Shown: positions 36,800 to 46,373, counted from the stretch's first letter. The stretch: DNA of 53,641 nucleotides from Caldanaerobius fijiensis DSM 17918 (GCF_900129075.1 NZ_FQVH01000018.1:1-53641); one strand, 5' to 3'. Numbers and translations: made by a program. Notes: generated by a model not told the origin, from the letters alone.

Positions 36800-38212
36800 A
36801 TGGGAGAAAGCTTGAGCGAAAAAGCTTATAAGAACAGGTATCTGATATTGTCGGCAGTGCTCATAGGTTCGATGATGGGACCGCTGGATGGCAGTGTTGT
36901 GAATATAGCTATGCCGACCCTACAGCGCTATTTTAATGTGGACGTGGGAACGGTAAGCTGGGTATCGATGTCTTATCTTCTGGTGCTGAGCAGTATGTTA
37001 TTGACCTTTGGTAGATTGGGAGATATGCTGGGGTACAAACGGTTATTTCAGATAGGAATGATTTTGTTTGCTGCCTCTTCGGCGGTATGTGGTCTGTCGC
37101 CTAATATAGGTGTTCTGGTAGTGGCAAGGGGGGTACAGGCATTAGGAGCCGGTATGATGATGTCCATGGCGCCTGCTATAATTACAAAAGTATTTCCTCC
37201 TGCAGAGCGGGGTAAAGCACTGGGATTTAACGCTATGGCAGTGGCCGTGGGTCTGGCGGTCGGCCCTACTATCGGAGGTTTACTGATATATGCCTTTTCG
37301 TGGAGGGCTATATTCTATATAAACGTACCTATAGGTATCATAGGCTATATATGGGCTGAAAGAGTAATAATTGAGGAACACAAAGTAGTAAAGGAACGCT
37401 TTGATGTCATAGGTGCTGCTACTGCATTTGTATTTTTAATATCCCTGCTCATGTATATAAGTAAAGGCAACGCTTTTGGTTGGACATCTCCAACAGGCAT
37501 AACACTGATTATTGTTGCGGCGATTTTTTTATGTGCGTTTATATATGTAGAAACCCATGTAAACGAACCCATGCTGGATTTTTCACTGTTTAGAAATAGG
37601 CTGTTTACGGCAGGCAATTTAAGTGCCCTCTTTAATTTTATGGCGCAATTTGTTATGACATTTTTAACGCCGTTTTTTCTGACGTATAGAGGATTCTCTA
37701 CAGAAAAATTAGGGTTGATTATGACCGCGTTTCCTCTTACGGTATTTGTGGTTGCTCCTATTTCAGGAATGCTAACGGATAAAATGGGTTCAAGGATTTT
37801 GAGTACCATAGGCGCTCTTATATGCTCTGTTGCTCTTTTTTTGATGAGTACTTTACGTAATACATCTGGTGCTATAGATGTTATATGGAGGCTTGCCTTA
37901 TTCGGAATAGGAAATGGCATGTTTCAATCCCCTAATAATACGGAGATAATGGGAAGTGCGCCAAAAGAGAGATTGGGCATTGCATCCAGTGTGTTAGCTA
38001 CCATGAGAAATGTAGGTATGGTGCTGGGTATTGCTATTGGTGGGGCTATATATACGGCGCGCAGGGCGTACTTTTTAAATGTATTAGGTTTTGGAAGTGC
38101 GGCTGCTACGCTGTATGGACTTAAAGACGCATATGTCGTGTCTGCTGCCATAGGTATTATAAGCGCCGTATTATCGTTTGTAAGGGGAAGTAGGGATATA
38201 TTGTCTAAATGA
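36800..38212 (+). CDS. MFS drug exporter, DHA2 (14-TM) family
   Basis: This 470-residue membrane protein has about 14 helices. LIGSMMGPLDGSVVNIAMPTLQRYF is the DHA2 family N-terminal motif, and GRLGDMLGYKRLF is the MFS loop 2-3 motif. Motif C-like ALGFNAMAVAVGLAVGPTIGG is also present. It is likely a proton-driven exporter of drugs or metabolites; the substrate is unknown. ATG 36800 lies 9 nt after AGGGGGT; an earlier ATG at 36795 is out of frame and stops after a few codons. No regulator gene adjoins it. Confidence 0.88.
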   Translation: MGESLSEKAYKNRYLILSAVLIGSMMGPLDGSVVNIAMPTLQRYFNVDVGTVSWVSMSYLLVLSSMLLTFGRLGDMLGYKRLFQIGMILFAASSAVCGLSPNIGVLVVARGVQALGAGMMMSMAPAIITKVFPPAERGKALGFNAMAVAVGLAVGPTIGGLLIYAFSWRAIFYINVPIGIIGYIWAERVIIEEHKVVKERFDVIGAATAFVFLISLLMYISKGNAFGWTSPTGITLIIVAAIFLCAFIYVETHVNEPMLDFSLFRNRLFTAGNLSALFNFMAQFVMTFLTPFFLTYRGFSTEKLGLIMTAFPLTVFVVAPISGMLTDKMGSRILSTIGALICSVALFLMSTLRNTSGAIDVIWRLALFGIGNGMFQSPNNTEIMGSAPKERLGIASSVLATMRNVGMVLGIAIGGAIYTARRAYFLNVLGFGSAAATLYGLKDAYVVSAAIGIISAVLSFVRGSRDILSK

Positions 38213-38231
38213 CAGACTGTTGTGGTATAAT
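38201..38231 (+). promoter_or_regulatory. Candidate promoter of the beta-CASP gene
   Basis: TGG-TATAAT at 38223-38231 is an extended -10; the -35 is weak (TTGTCT at 38201-38206, 19-bp spacing) and lies within the MFS gene end. Confidence 0.5.
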
Positions 38232-38251
38232 TTTACGGGGAGGTGATATTC

Positions 38252-40753
38252 TTGAAATTAATTTTTTGCGGCGGCGCCATGGAAGTTGGTGCATCCTGTT
38301 ATCTTGTGAGAGTGGCTGGGAAAAATATTTTGCTGGATTGTGGCATCAGGATGACGTCAAACAAAGATTCGTTACCTGATTTTAGCCTTATACAGGACAA
38401 TGGTGGGGTCGATGCTATTTTTATAAGCCACGCCCATATAGACCATACAGGTGCACTTCCAGCTATAAGCAGACAGTATCCCAATGCCAGGATATACATG
38501 ACACAGCCTACAAAAGATCTGGTGAGGGTTTTGCTTTACGATAGTCTCAAGATTATGGAAAGAGAAGCGGAGATACCCATATACACTGAAAATCACGTTA
38601 TTGATATGCTGGATAGGGTCATGTGCTATTCGCCCCACGTAAATATAAAGCCTTTTGACGACTGCGACATCACAGCTACTTTTTATAGTGCAGGGCATAT
38701 ATTAGGAGCGGCCTCATTGTATTTAAAAACCCCTGAAGGCAGCATATTTTATAGCGGGGATTTCTCAGGGTTTAAACAGAATGCTATAGAAGGTGCTTCA
38801 ATACCAAGGCTCAGGCCTGATATAGCTATCATTGAGTCTACGTATGGCGATAGGTTGCATGCAAACAGGGAGATGGAAGAAAAAAGATTGATAGATATGG
38901 TAAGGAATGTAATCAGCAGAAAAGGCAATGTATTGATACCTGCTTTTGCCCTGGGGAGAGCTCAAGAGGTCATACTTATCTTAAGGAGAGCAATAGCTAA
39001 AAAACAGTTACCTGATACTGAGATATATGTGGACGGATTGGTAAAGGATATATGCAGGGTTTATATGCAAAACCCCAATTACCTTAGGAGTCAGTTGGCT
39101 AAGAAGGTTTTAAAGGGCAACGACATCTTTTTTAATGATACCATTCAAAAAGTAACTTCATCAACTATGAGGGATGATATCATTAAAAAAGATGGTGGTT
39201 GTATCATAATATCCAGTTCAGGGATGCTTACGGGTGGGCCAAGCCAGATATATGCGCAGAAGTTTGCAGGTGGCGAGAAAAATTTTATAGCTATAACGGG
39301 GTATCAGGACGAAGAAGCTCCGGGTAGACAGCTGGCAGATCTGGCAGAAGGCAAGGTGGAGGACAGGGTCATTAAGATTAATGATATTAACATCAATGTC
39401 CACTGCGATGTAGGTAAATATGCCCTTTCAGCTCACGCAGATATGATGGAGATATTGGGCCTTTTAGGAAAGCTGCGACCAAAGTCTGTTATACTGGTTC
39501 ACGGTGGACCTGATGCCATTACAAAATTGGGGCAGGAGGTCATGAAGGAATTTAAAGTAAATGTTTATACCCCTCAAAACGGAGATGATATTGAGATACA
39601 GGTGGAAAAACCTCGAAAACAAGTGGCTGATATCGTATATCCTTCCATGAAAGCGGATATTCCGCTAGACGAGAAAAACATGGAAGAGCTCTGGAGGTTT
39701 ATTTATACAAATATAGGATCTGGAGCTGCATTGAGCGCCCAAGATATTGCCCATATCTGGGGGTATGAGGAGCAGAGTCTGGAAGAAATAAGTGATTTAT
39801 TGGATAAATCTATTTATTTTGATCACGACAGAAAAATGATGTTTTTGTATCACGCTTTAGACCTTGCTGCCATTGAGGATAGGAAAAAGCCCAGGATCAT
39901 GGAAGTAAATAAAATGCTGGAACTGGCAAATCAATACTTTACATCTGAAATGGGCGTATACCGGATAGGTGCCAGGCAGGATGAGAGCTGTGCTTTAGTT
40001 TATTTCAATTTTCCAGATGTGGCGAAAAATAGGTATCAGGATTTATTTCAAAAATTCCAAGAGGAGACTGGCTGGAAGGTAGAGATAAATCAGAATATAA
40101 ATACATCGGCTATAAATAGAGAAATATTGAAGGCATTGCCAGCAGGTGTAACCCCTGTGGGTAAAATCTCTTACGATATCTTTAGAAAAGTAGTTGAAAT
40201 AAAAATTGATCAAAGCCTGGGAGATCAAGAGTTGAAAGATATAAAAGAAAGATTTAAAAACGGCACAGGAATGGATTTATTTATAAATCATCCAGGAGAT
40301 GCACAGCAAGAGGTAATAGATAAAAGTCATCAGAAAACTATCGATAGCAAAATGATGGAACAAAATGCGGCATTAAACCTTATAGATCAGGCTTTTAAAG
40401 ATTATCCTCACAGGCCCTATAAAAAGAGCATAAAGTCAAAAGGCGGGACGAGGTATATAGAGCTATCCTTTATATCAAAACCTGTAGGAGAAAGATATAC
40501 CTCGCTTATAAGAGAACTGGAGGATAAGACGGGATGGGCCATAACGATTTCATCATCGTGCAATCAGGTAGAAATTTTAAATATTGTGACCACATTATGC
40601 GAAAAAAAGGGGATTGCTTTAAGGAAAAACCCCAGCATATACCTCGATTCTATGCAAATAAAGATATATCCCGTGGAACCTTTAAATAGCGATCTCATAG
40701 AAAGTCTATCAGAATCGCTTAAGGAACTCACAGGGTTTACTGCTATAGCGTAA
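38252..40753 (+). CDS. Large beta-CASP metallo-ribonuclease-like protein with duplicated C-terminal domain
   Basis: This 833-residue protein. Residues ~1-450 form an MBL/beta-CASP nuclease: HAHIDH (60-65), SAGH (146-149), SGD (168-170), motif A Glu195, motif B SAHAD (His395), motif C VILVHGG (His417). These match CPSF-73-like RNA nucleases, and all metal ligands are present. Residues ~468-542 look like a winged helix. Residues ~550-674 and ~703-829 are two copies of a domain I do not recognise, sharing RY..L...(E/D)(E/K)TGW.(I/V).I and a closing (G/L)TG(M/F). It differs from RNase J in having this long tail. The start is TTG 38252, 6 nt after GGGGAGGTG. Confidence 0.82.
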   Translation: MKLIFCGGAMEVGASCYLVRVAGKNILLDCGIRMTSNKDSLPDFSLIQDNGGVDAIFISHAHIDHTGALPAISRQYPNARIYMTQPTKDLVRVLLYDSLKIMEREAEIPIYTENHVIDMLDRVMCYSPHVNIKPFDDCDITATFYSAGHILGAASLYLKTPEGSIFYSGDFSGFKQNAIEGASIPRLRPDIAIIESTYGDRLHANREMEEKRLIDMVRNVISRKGNVLIPAFALGRAQEVILILRRAIAKKQLPDTEIYVDGLVKDICRVYMQNPNYLRSQLAKKVLKGNDIFFNDTIQKVTSSTMRDDIIKKDGGCIIISSSGMLTGGPSQIYAQKFAGGEKNFIAITGYQDEEAPGRQLADLAEGKVEDRVIKINDININVHCDVGKYALSAHADMMEILGLLGKLRPKSVILVHGGPDAITKLGQEVMKEFKVNVYTPQNGDDIEIQVEKPRKQVADIVYPSMKADIPLDEKNMEELWRFIYTNIGSGAALSAQDIAHIWGYEEQSLEEISDLLDKSIYFDHDRKMMFLYHALDLAAIEDRKKPRIMEVNKMLELANQYFTSEMGVYRIGARQDESCALVYFNFPDVAKNRYQDLFQKFQEETGWKVEINQNINTSAINREILKALPAGVTPVGKISYDIFRKVVEIKIDQSLGDQELKDIKERFKNGTGMDLFINHPGDAQQEVIDKSHQKTIDSKMMEQNAALNLIDQAFKDYPHRPYKKSIKSKGGTRYIELSFISKPVGERYTSLIRELEDKTGWAITISSSCNQVEILNIVTTLCEKKGIALRKNPSIYLDSMQIKIYPVEPLNSDLIESLSESLKELTGFTAIA

Positions 40754-41630
40754 GTTGAAAGTATTTTTTTAAGCCATTGTACAGTGCCTGGGCCACCTTT
40801 TGCTTATAATCTACATCGCGAAGATGTCCTTCGTCTACTCTGTTTCTTATGCAACCGGCTTCAACCAGTATACCAGGATTGCCGTAAGATAATCTATTTG
40901 TGTTTGCCGCGTGGATACCAAGACTATCCAGCGGCAATTTTTCTTTCATAGCTGAATGTACGGCTTTAGCCAGGTTAAGACTTTCCTTTGATGATGGATG
41001 ATAATACACTTTAAAACCTGATACCTTTGGATCGTCGATAGTGGTACCAATACATATCAATATTCCTGGAGGCAGTTTTAAAAGTTTTTCTGTTCTTTCA
41101 GCTAAGCTTATAGGTTTTTCGTTTATTATGGTAACATTGCTGCGCATGAGTTTTAAAAGAGTATATAGATTTTTTGAAATTTCCAGCGTAGGTTTTTCTT
41201 CTTTCAGGCTGGTTGGACTTATAGCTTTGGGGTTGCGGGACGGCTCTAAGTATATTACCTTATTCTCAAATAGGGGAATAAGTGGAGATCTGTCCACATA
41301 AAGGTATACCCGCGAAGGCAAACCCGGCGTCACTTGAATGGTATATCTGGAACTATGGACAAGGTGAATTATTGCATCGATTACATTACTCTTTGAAGAT
41401 TTTAATTCTAAAAAATCAATGGTACTGTCTTTTATGTTGAAAATACCTTCGGGCATGTTGAATTTACAAGGGGAAAATTCTATTTTAATGATTTTATCGA
41501 GGCTTTTATCCTTTACCACAGGCAAACCGGTAAATTCAAAGACAATTCTGGATTTTAACTGATTTACAGCTTCCCGGCACGATGAATAGGTATCTGTTAC
41601 TAAATTCGTTAAGAAAAATATTGATTGCAA
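40743..41630 (-). CDS. AMIN/amidase_3-like protein with lost zinc histidines
   Basis: This ~295-residue protein. Residues ~25-115 resemble an AMIN domain (RIVFEFTG ... VYLYVDRSPL). Residues ~122-292 align with N-acetylmuramoyl-L-alanine amidase_3 (KVIYLEPSRNP, SLAERTEKL, VSGFKVYYHPSSKESLNLAKAVH, GILVEAGCIRN). Both zinc histidines are replaced: DPGHGG is EPSRNP (Arg132) and SIHANA is CIGTTI (Gly195). The Glu ligand (144) and catalytic-type Glu257 remain. There is no clear signal peptide. TTG 41630 follows GGAGG by 8 nt; GTG 41645 is an alternative. It is convergent with the beta-CASP gene, with stops overlapping by 11 bp. Probably not a hydrolase. Confidence 0.7.
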   Translation of the reverse strand: MQSIFFLTNLVTDTYSSCREAVNQLKSRIVFEFTGLPVVKDKSLDKIIKIEFSPCKFNMPEGIFNIKDSTIDFLELKSSKSNVIDAIIHLVHSSRYTIQVTPGLPSRVYLYVDRSPLIPLFENKVIYLEPSRNPKAISPTSLKEEKPTLEISKNLYTLLKLMRSNVTIINEKPISLAERTEKLLKLPPGILICIGTTIDDPKVSGFKVYYHPSSKESLNLAKAVHSAMKEKLPLDSLGIHAANTNRLSYGNPGILVEAGCIRNRVDEGHLRDVDYKQKVAQALYNGLKKYFQLTL

Positions 41631-41729
41631 TTGTTTCGCCTCCACTTAAAAACCTGATGGCATTTATAGTATATTTATATTCACAGTATGTGGCTTGATA
41701 TGCATATAATTATGTGAAGGAGTGAGATT

Positions 41730-42377
41730 ATGTTGAGCATAATTCCTATAAGGACACATATTATAACCGAAAAAGATGACATAGTGGAGGTTGTGTATAA
41801 GTACACCCACAATATAGCAGAGAAAGGCGACCTTATAGCCATATCAGAGAGTGTTGTAGCCATAACACAGGGTAGGGCTTATATACCGGAAACCGTAAAA
41901 GCGGGTATGATGGCAAAATTTTTATGCCGTTTTCCAAAAAGATATGGGTCATTAACTTCTCCTGCTGCATTTCAGCTGGCGATTGACGATGTGGGAAAAA
42001 TAAGAATTTTATTGGGGGCTTTAGCTGGAGGAGTAGGTCGGCTATTGGGAATAAAAGGCTGGTTTTTCAGAGTAGCAGGAAAACAGGTAGTCATGATAGA
42101 TGATGTTGCAGGTACTATGCCGCCGTATCACAGGCACATTATTTTAGGCCCTAAAAATCCTGATAAAGTGTGTCAGGCGATAAAAGAAAGAATGGGAATT
42201 GATGCGGTAATCGTTGATGCCAATGACCTGGGCTATGTAGATGTCATAGGGGCATCAAAGGGTGTTATTGCAAAAGAGGTTGAAAGACTGTTGAAGAGCA
42301 ATCCATCGGGCAATTACGAGCAGCAAACTCCTATTGTGATAATAAAGGATTATAAATCAACTTTAACAATAAATTAA
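41730..42377 (+). CDS. CofE-like (F420-0:gamma-glutamyl ligase family) protein
   Basis: This 215-residue protein fits the coenzyme F420-0 L-glutamate ligase family: GDLIAISESVVAITQGR, MIDDVAGTMPPYHR, IIVDANDLG-like (AVIVDANDLGYVDVIGAS). CofE adds glutamate to F420-0 in methanogens and actinobacteria. No F420 biosynthesis gene is nearby, so the substrate here is likely different. ATG 41730 follows GAAGGAGTGAG. Confidence 0.78.
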   Translation: MLSIIPIRTHIITEKDDIVEVVYKYTHNIAEKGDLIAISESVVAITQGRAYIPETVKAGMMAKFLCRFPKRYGSLTSPAAFQLAIDDVGKIRILLGALAGGVGRLLGIKGWFFRVAGKQVVMIDDVAGTMPPYHRHIILGPKNPDKVCQAIKERMGIDAVIVDANDLGYVDVIGASKGVIAKEVERLLKSNPSGNYEQQTPIVIIKDYKSTLTIN

Positions 42378-42437
42378 TGTCATTTTAATTTAGTATGTGA
42401 TAAAATATATTTGAAATAAGCAGTAAGGGGGAATTCG

Positions 42438-42968
42438 GTGTCTAGATTTATAAATGCTATCAGCAAGTCCGATATAAGGTTGTTTTACGTTATCAACAAG
42501 AAAGTAAAGTGTAAACTTTTAGATAGGGTAATGCCCGTTATAACGAATCTAGCAGGTCCGCTGGTAGTTATTCCTATTACGCTATTTCTTTATATTTTAA
42601 GTAAGGAAAATATGTTATTGAGGAGAATGGCATTGGAGTCGATGTTATCACTTTCCGGCAGCCATCTCGTTGTTCAAGCCCTTAAACATGCGGTCAGCAG
42701 AGAAAGGCCTGGCTTTGTACTCGACGATGTATATACATTTAAAGACTTTTATGATTATTCATTTCCTTCAGGTCATACCACGGCTGCCTTTAGTATGGCT
42801 ATATCTACATTCATTTTTTACCAGCCTGTTGGTATGTTGTTGATTTTTGTAGCTTTTATGGTGGGTATATCCAGGATGTACATCGGCGTGCATTACCCTT
42901 CAGATGTCTTAATAGGGGCAATACTAGGTACAATTTTTCCTCTTGTCATACATTCGATTTTGACTTAG
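42438..42968 (+). CDS. PAP2 superfamily membrane phosphatase
   Basis: This 176-residue integral membrane protein has the three PAP2 catalytic motifs: KHAVSRERP (KX6RP), FPSGHTTAA (PSGH) and SRMYIGVHYPSD (SRX5HX3D). Probable substrates are undecaprenyl pyrophosphate or phosphatidate. The position next to a CPBP protease and upstream of murC makes a cell-envelope lipid role plausible but unproven. GTG start after AAGGGGG. Confidence 0.88.
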   Translation: MSRFINAISKSDIRLFYVINKKVKCKLLDRVMPVITNLAGPLVVIPITLFLYILSKENMLLRRMALESMLSLSGSHLVVQALKHAVSRERPGFVLDDVYTFKDFYDYSFPSGHTTAAFSMAISTFIFYQPVGMLLIFVAFMVGISRMYIGVHYPSDVLIGAILGTIFPLVIHSILT

Positions 42969-42996
42969 ATTAGAATAATTAAAGGGGTTTTGAGAT

Positions 42997-43884
42997 TTGG
43001 AAAGTGTAAAGATAAAAACGGCTAATTATTTTTACCTGCTGATTTTAGTATTGTTGTCTACCGCTGGTGGGTATGTACAGCTAAAAAATATATTTTCAGG
43101 ACTTATAATAACTGAATTTGGATTTATCCTCTTGCCTATCCTTGTTTACCTTTTTGCCAAAAGATATGATGTAAAAAGTATACTGAAAATTAGAAGGATA
43201 AAAATTAGCTATATTTTATTTGCAGTTATAATCGCATTGGTAGGGTGGGTAGTATCGGAAGCCATAAGCGTGATATGGTTATTTCTGGCCGGCAGATGGA
43301 TAGTTGTTCCTCCAAATCCTATTCCTGCACCCGAAAATACGCGCATATTCATTGAAGAGATAATAACAGTGGCATTTAGCGCAGCTGTATGCGAAGAGCT
43401 TTTTTTTAGAGGCTTTTTCATGACAGCTTATGAGAGAGCAGGATCCAGGCGAGCGATTGTGATGTCAGGTATTTTTTTCGCATTATTGCATATGAACCCC
43501 GCTTCTATACCAGCTATAGCCTTTTTGGGCATACTGTTCGCTTATTCAGTATATAGAACGGGATCTGTCTTTATGAGTATGATCATACACTTTGTCTACA
43601 ACTTTATGAGTGTCAGTATAATGAAGCTAGCAGGAGGAATAGAGCAGCAAGCAACATCAATCCCTTTAGAGTCAGCTATTGCATGGCTGGTATTAGGGGT
43701 AATGGCATTTTTAGTCCTTGTGAAATTGTTAAAGAAGTTAGATGCTGTTACAAAGCCGGAGTATAAACCGGCAGTGGGAGGTACTGCCGATTTTCTCCGC
43801 TGCTCCATCGGTCATTGGCCTATTGTTTTGAGTATTATCCTCATCTTTGGTCAGATTGTTTTACTTCGCGTGTTTAAATTTTGA
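42997..43884 (+). CDS. CPBP family intramembrane metalloprotease
   Basis: This 295-residue protein has about eight hydrophobic segments. The Rce1/CAAX-like motifs are intact: VCEELFFRGFF (EExxxR), SGIFFALLHMNP (FxxxH) and SMIIHFVYNF (HxxxN/B). The family includes CAAX processing proteases and bacteriocin self-immunity proteins; no bacteriocin gene is visible here. The start is TTG 42997 after AAAGGGG. It ends in a strong terminator. Confidence 0.88.
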   Translation: MESVKIKTANYFYLLILVLLSTAGGYVQLKNIFSGLIITEFGFILLPILVYLFAKRYDVKSILKIRRIKISYILFAVIIALVGWVVSEAISVIWLFLAGRWIVVPPNPIPAPENTRIFIEEIITVAFSAAVCEELFFRGFFMTAYERAGSRRAIVMSGIFFALLHMNPASIPAIAFLGILFAYSVYRTGSVFMSMIIHFVYNFMSVSIMKLAGGIEQQATSIPLESAIAWLVLGVMAFLVLVKLLKKLDAVTKPEYKPAVGGTADFLRCSIGHWPIVLSIILIFGQIVLLRVFKF

Positions 43885-43907
43885 CGGCACTGTGTCGTCG
43901 TTTTTTT
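43883..43907 (+). terminator. Terminator after the CPBP gene
   Basis: GACGGCA (43883-43889), loop CTG, TGTCGTC (43893-43899) with one G-T pair, then G and T7 (43901-43907). It runs into the end of the convergent murC gene. Confidence 0.8.
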
Positions 43908-45315
43908 ATGAGATTTTCTGTTCGATATTTTTCGTTTTGTATGAATCAAGGTACATTTCTCCAACTTTATATATATCTCCCGCTCCCATTGTCATGATAA
44001 TGTCTCCCTTAGTGGCTTTTTGCCGGAGGGAATTTACCACCTCATCAAACGTCTTTACATACTCGGCATCAATACCCCTTTGTCTTAGTAAATCTACCAG
44101 CATTTTTGAGTTCACAATGCCGTTGTCTTTTTCCCTGGCGGCGTATATGTCTGTAATGATTACATGATCTGCGCAATCAAAGGCTTGAGAGAATTCATTT
44201 AGTAGTGCCTTTGTTCTGCTAAAGGTATGGGGTTGAAATACGCATACTATCCTCTTGTGAGGATAATTTAAGGCAGCTTTTAGAGTAGCCTTTATCTCAG
44301 TGGGATGATGGGCATAGTCGTCTATCACAGAAATCCCATTTATATTGCCTTTGTATTCAAACCGTCTGTGAGTTCCCCTGAAATCTTTTATAGCTTTTTT
44401 TACAATATCCATATTGATGCCAATAGTAATCGATGCAGCAATTGTAGCCAATGCATTATATACGTTGTGTTGCCCCGGTACTGATAATTTAAATTTGCCT
44501 AAATTTTGTCCATTATAAAATACGTCAAATTCCGGGTAACCATTAGAGTTAAATGTTATATTTTGTGCGGTATAATGCGATGGCCAATTTATCCCATATG
44601 TGATTATATTTCTATCTTTAACCCTTTTTAATATATCACGTACGTGCTCATTATCATTACATGCTATAATATAGCCTGAGTCCGGCACCAATGATATAAA
44701 TTTTAGAAACGATTCTTTTATCTGGTTTATATCCTTAAAATAATCCAGATGGTCGCTATCAATATTTAATACTATTGCAATATAGGGATAAAATTTAAGA
44801 AAACTATCATAGTATTCACAAGCTTCTGTTAAAAAGTAAGGGCTGTTTCCTATCCTCACGTTGCCACCTATATCGTCTATTTCGCCCCCTAATAATATCG
44901 TGGGATCTAATTCGGCCTGCTGCATGGTTATGGCTAGCATGGATGTTGTAGTGGTTTTGCCGTGGCAGCCGGCAACTGCGATGCCATAGTTGTAATTTTT
45001 CATTAAAGAGCCTAAAAGCTCTGCCCTATCTATAATGGGTATGCCAAGTTCTTTTGCCTTTAATATTTCAGGATTATCATTTTTTACAGCGGCTGTGTGA
45101 ACTATTAAATCAGCGCCTGTCACGTGGGAAGGATCGTGACCGAGGTAAACGATAATGCCATCTCTTTTCAGCTTTTCGGTTATATTTGAAGATTTGATGT
45201 CACACCCGCTTACATTGAAGCCTTCTTTAAACAGGATCTCAGCCAATCCGCTCATGCTTATGCCGCCTATTCCTACCATATGTATGTTTTTATATTTATT
45301 TAAATCAATAGACAT
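43906..45315 (-). CDS. murC: UDP-N-acetylmuramate--L-alanine ligase
   Basis: This 469-residue ATP-dependent enzyme adds L-Ala to UDP-MurNAc in the cytoplasm. The N-terminal Rossmann-like domain has HMVGIGGISMSGLAEIL. The Mur P-loop is GCHGKTTTTSML (~residues 115-126). DDYAHHPTEIKATL and the C-terminal Mur domain are intact. It stands alone, away from the mur-fts cluster, and is head-on to replication. It is divergent from purR. Confidence 0.96.
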   Translation of the reverse strand: MSIDLNKYKNIHMVGIGGISMSGLAEILFKEGFNVSGCDIKSSNITEKLKRDGIIVYLGHDPSHVTGADLIVHTAAVKNDNPEILKAKELGIPIIDRAELLGSLMKNYNYGIAVAGCHGKTTTTSMLAITMQQAELDPTILLGGEIDDIGGNVRIGNSPYFLTEACEYYDSFLKFYPYIAIVLNIDSDHLDYFKDINQIKESFLKFISLVPDSGYIIACNDNEHVRDILKRVKDRNIITYGINWPSHYTAQNITFNSNGYPEFDVFYNGQNLGKFKLSVPGQHNVYNALATIAASITIGINMDIVKKAIKDFRGTHRRFEYKGNINGISVIDDYAHHPTEIKATLKAALNYPHKRIVCVFQPHTFSRTKALLNEFSQAFDCADHVIITDIYAAREKDNGIVNSKMLVDLLRQRGIDAEYVKTFDEVVNSLRQKATKGDIIMTMGAGDIYKVGEMYLDSYKTKNIEQKIS

Positions 45316-45488
45316 TATTAGTCTCCTTTCACGTACTGATAATTTTAATTATTACCAATTTCGCTGATGGTATAACAAAAAGACTCATATACAATTATAT
45401 CATATGATAAAAAATAATTTGTAGTTTCTTTATTTGGTAAAATATTTGTGATAATATTAAAGAGAAATTAGTGAGCGGAGGTTTAGGG

Positions 45489-46331
45489 TTGAAACGGGCA
45501 GAGCGAATTGCAGCGATCACCAAGATTTTATGTGAGAGTCCTGGGAAAATACATACCATAAATGAGTTTTCCGAGATGCTGGATAGTGCCAGGTCATCCA
45601 TAAGTGAGGATATAGACCGGATACAAGATGCTTTTGAAAAATTACATATGGGGAAAATAAAAACTATTCCAGGTGCAGCTGGCGGTATCCAGTATATACC
45701 ATATATTGATATTAAGTATTATGAAGGATTTGTAGAGCAACTTTGCAAGATATTTTCACAAAAAGAGAGGATTATATCGGGAAATTTTATATATACTACA
45801 GATGTGATATATAATCCTCAGCTGGTGGATAAAGTTGCACAGATCCTGGCTTATTCATTTTTAAATGTGCAAGCAGATTATGTGGTCACTATCGAGACAA
45901 AAGGTATACCTATAGCTTTTGCTGTTGCCAGATTGCTTAAGTTACCCTTGGCCGTTATCAGGCAGGAAAACAAGGTGACAGAAGGACCTGTCGTAAGTAT
46001 AAACTATGTGTCGGGTTCTACAAGGAACATAAGGACCATGTATTTATCAAAGAGATCGATAAAAGCCAACTCTAATGTTATTATTATCGACGATTTTATG
46101 AAAGCCGGGGGTACAGCTAAAGGTATTGTGGATATGATGAAAGAATTTGATTCCAGGGTGGTGGGAATAGGCGTCTTTATAGCCACAAAATATCCTACCG
46201 AAAAATTAGTTTCTGATTACGTCTCTGTTTTGCAGCTAAACGCTGTTGACGAAAGAAAGGGGATAATCGATATACAAAGCGGCGATTGGGTAAAAAATTT
46301 TAAAAAAATAGAGGATTTTCAGTTAAAATGA
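45489..46331 (+). CDS. purR: Pur operon repressor PurR
   Basis: This ~280-residue regulator of the B. subtilis PurR type has an N-terminal winged helix (RAERIAAITKILCESPGKIHTINEF) and a phosphoribosyltransferase-like domain with the PRPP loop VIIIDDFMKAGGTAKG (~residues 193-208). PRPP relieves repression in the family. The start TTG 45489 lies after GGAGGTT; a GTG at 45471 precedes that site. It heads purR-spoVG-glmU-prs, in which prs makes its effector PRPP. Confidence 0.94.
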   Translation: MKRAERIAAITKILCESPGKIHTINEFSEMLDSARSSISEDIDRIQDAFEKLHMGKIKTIPGAAGGIQYIPYIDIKYYEGFVEQLCKIFSQKERIISGNFIYTTDVIYNPQLVDKVAQILAYSFLNVQADYVVTIETKGIPIAFAVARLLKLPLAVIRQENKVTEGPVVSINYVSGSTRNIRTMYLSKRSIKANSNVIIIDDFMKAGGTAKGIVDMMKEFDSRVVGIGVFIATKYPTEKLVSDYVSVLQLNAVDERKGIIDIQSGDWVKNFKKIEDFQLK

Positions 46332-46373
46332 AGAATATATAGTGTAGACAGAGGACGGAAGGTGGTGAACTTC

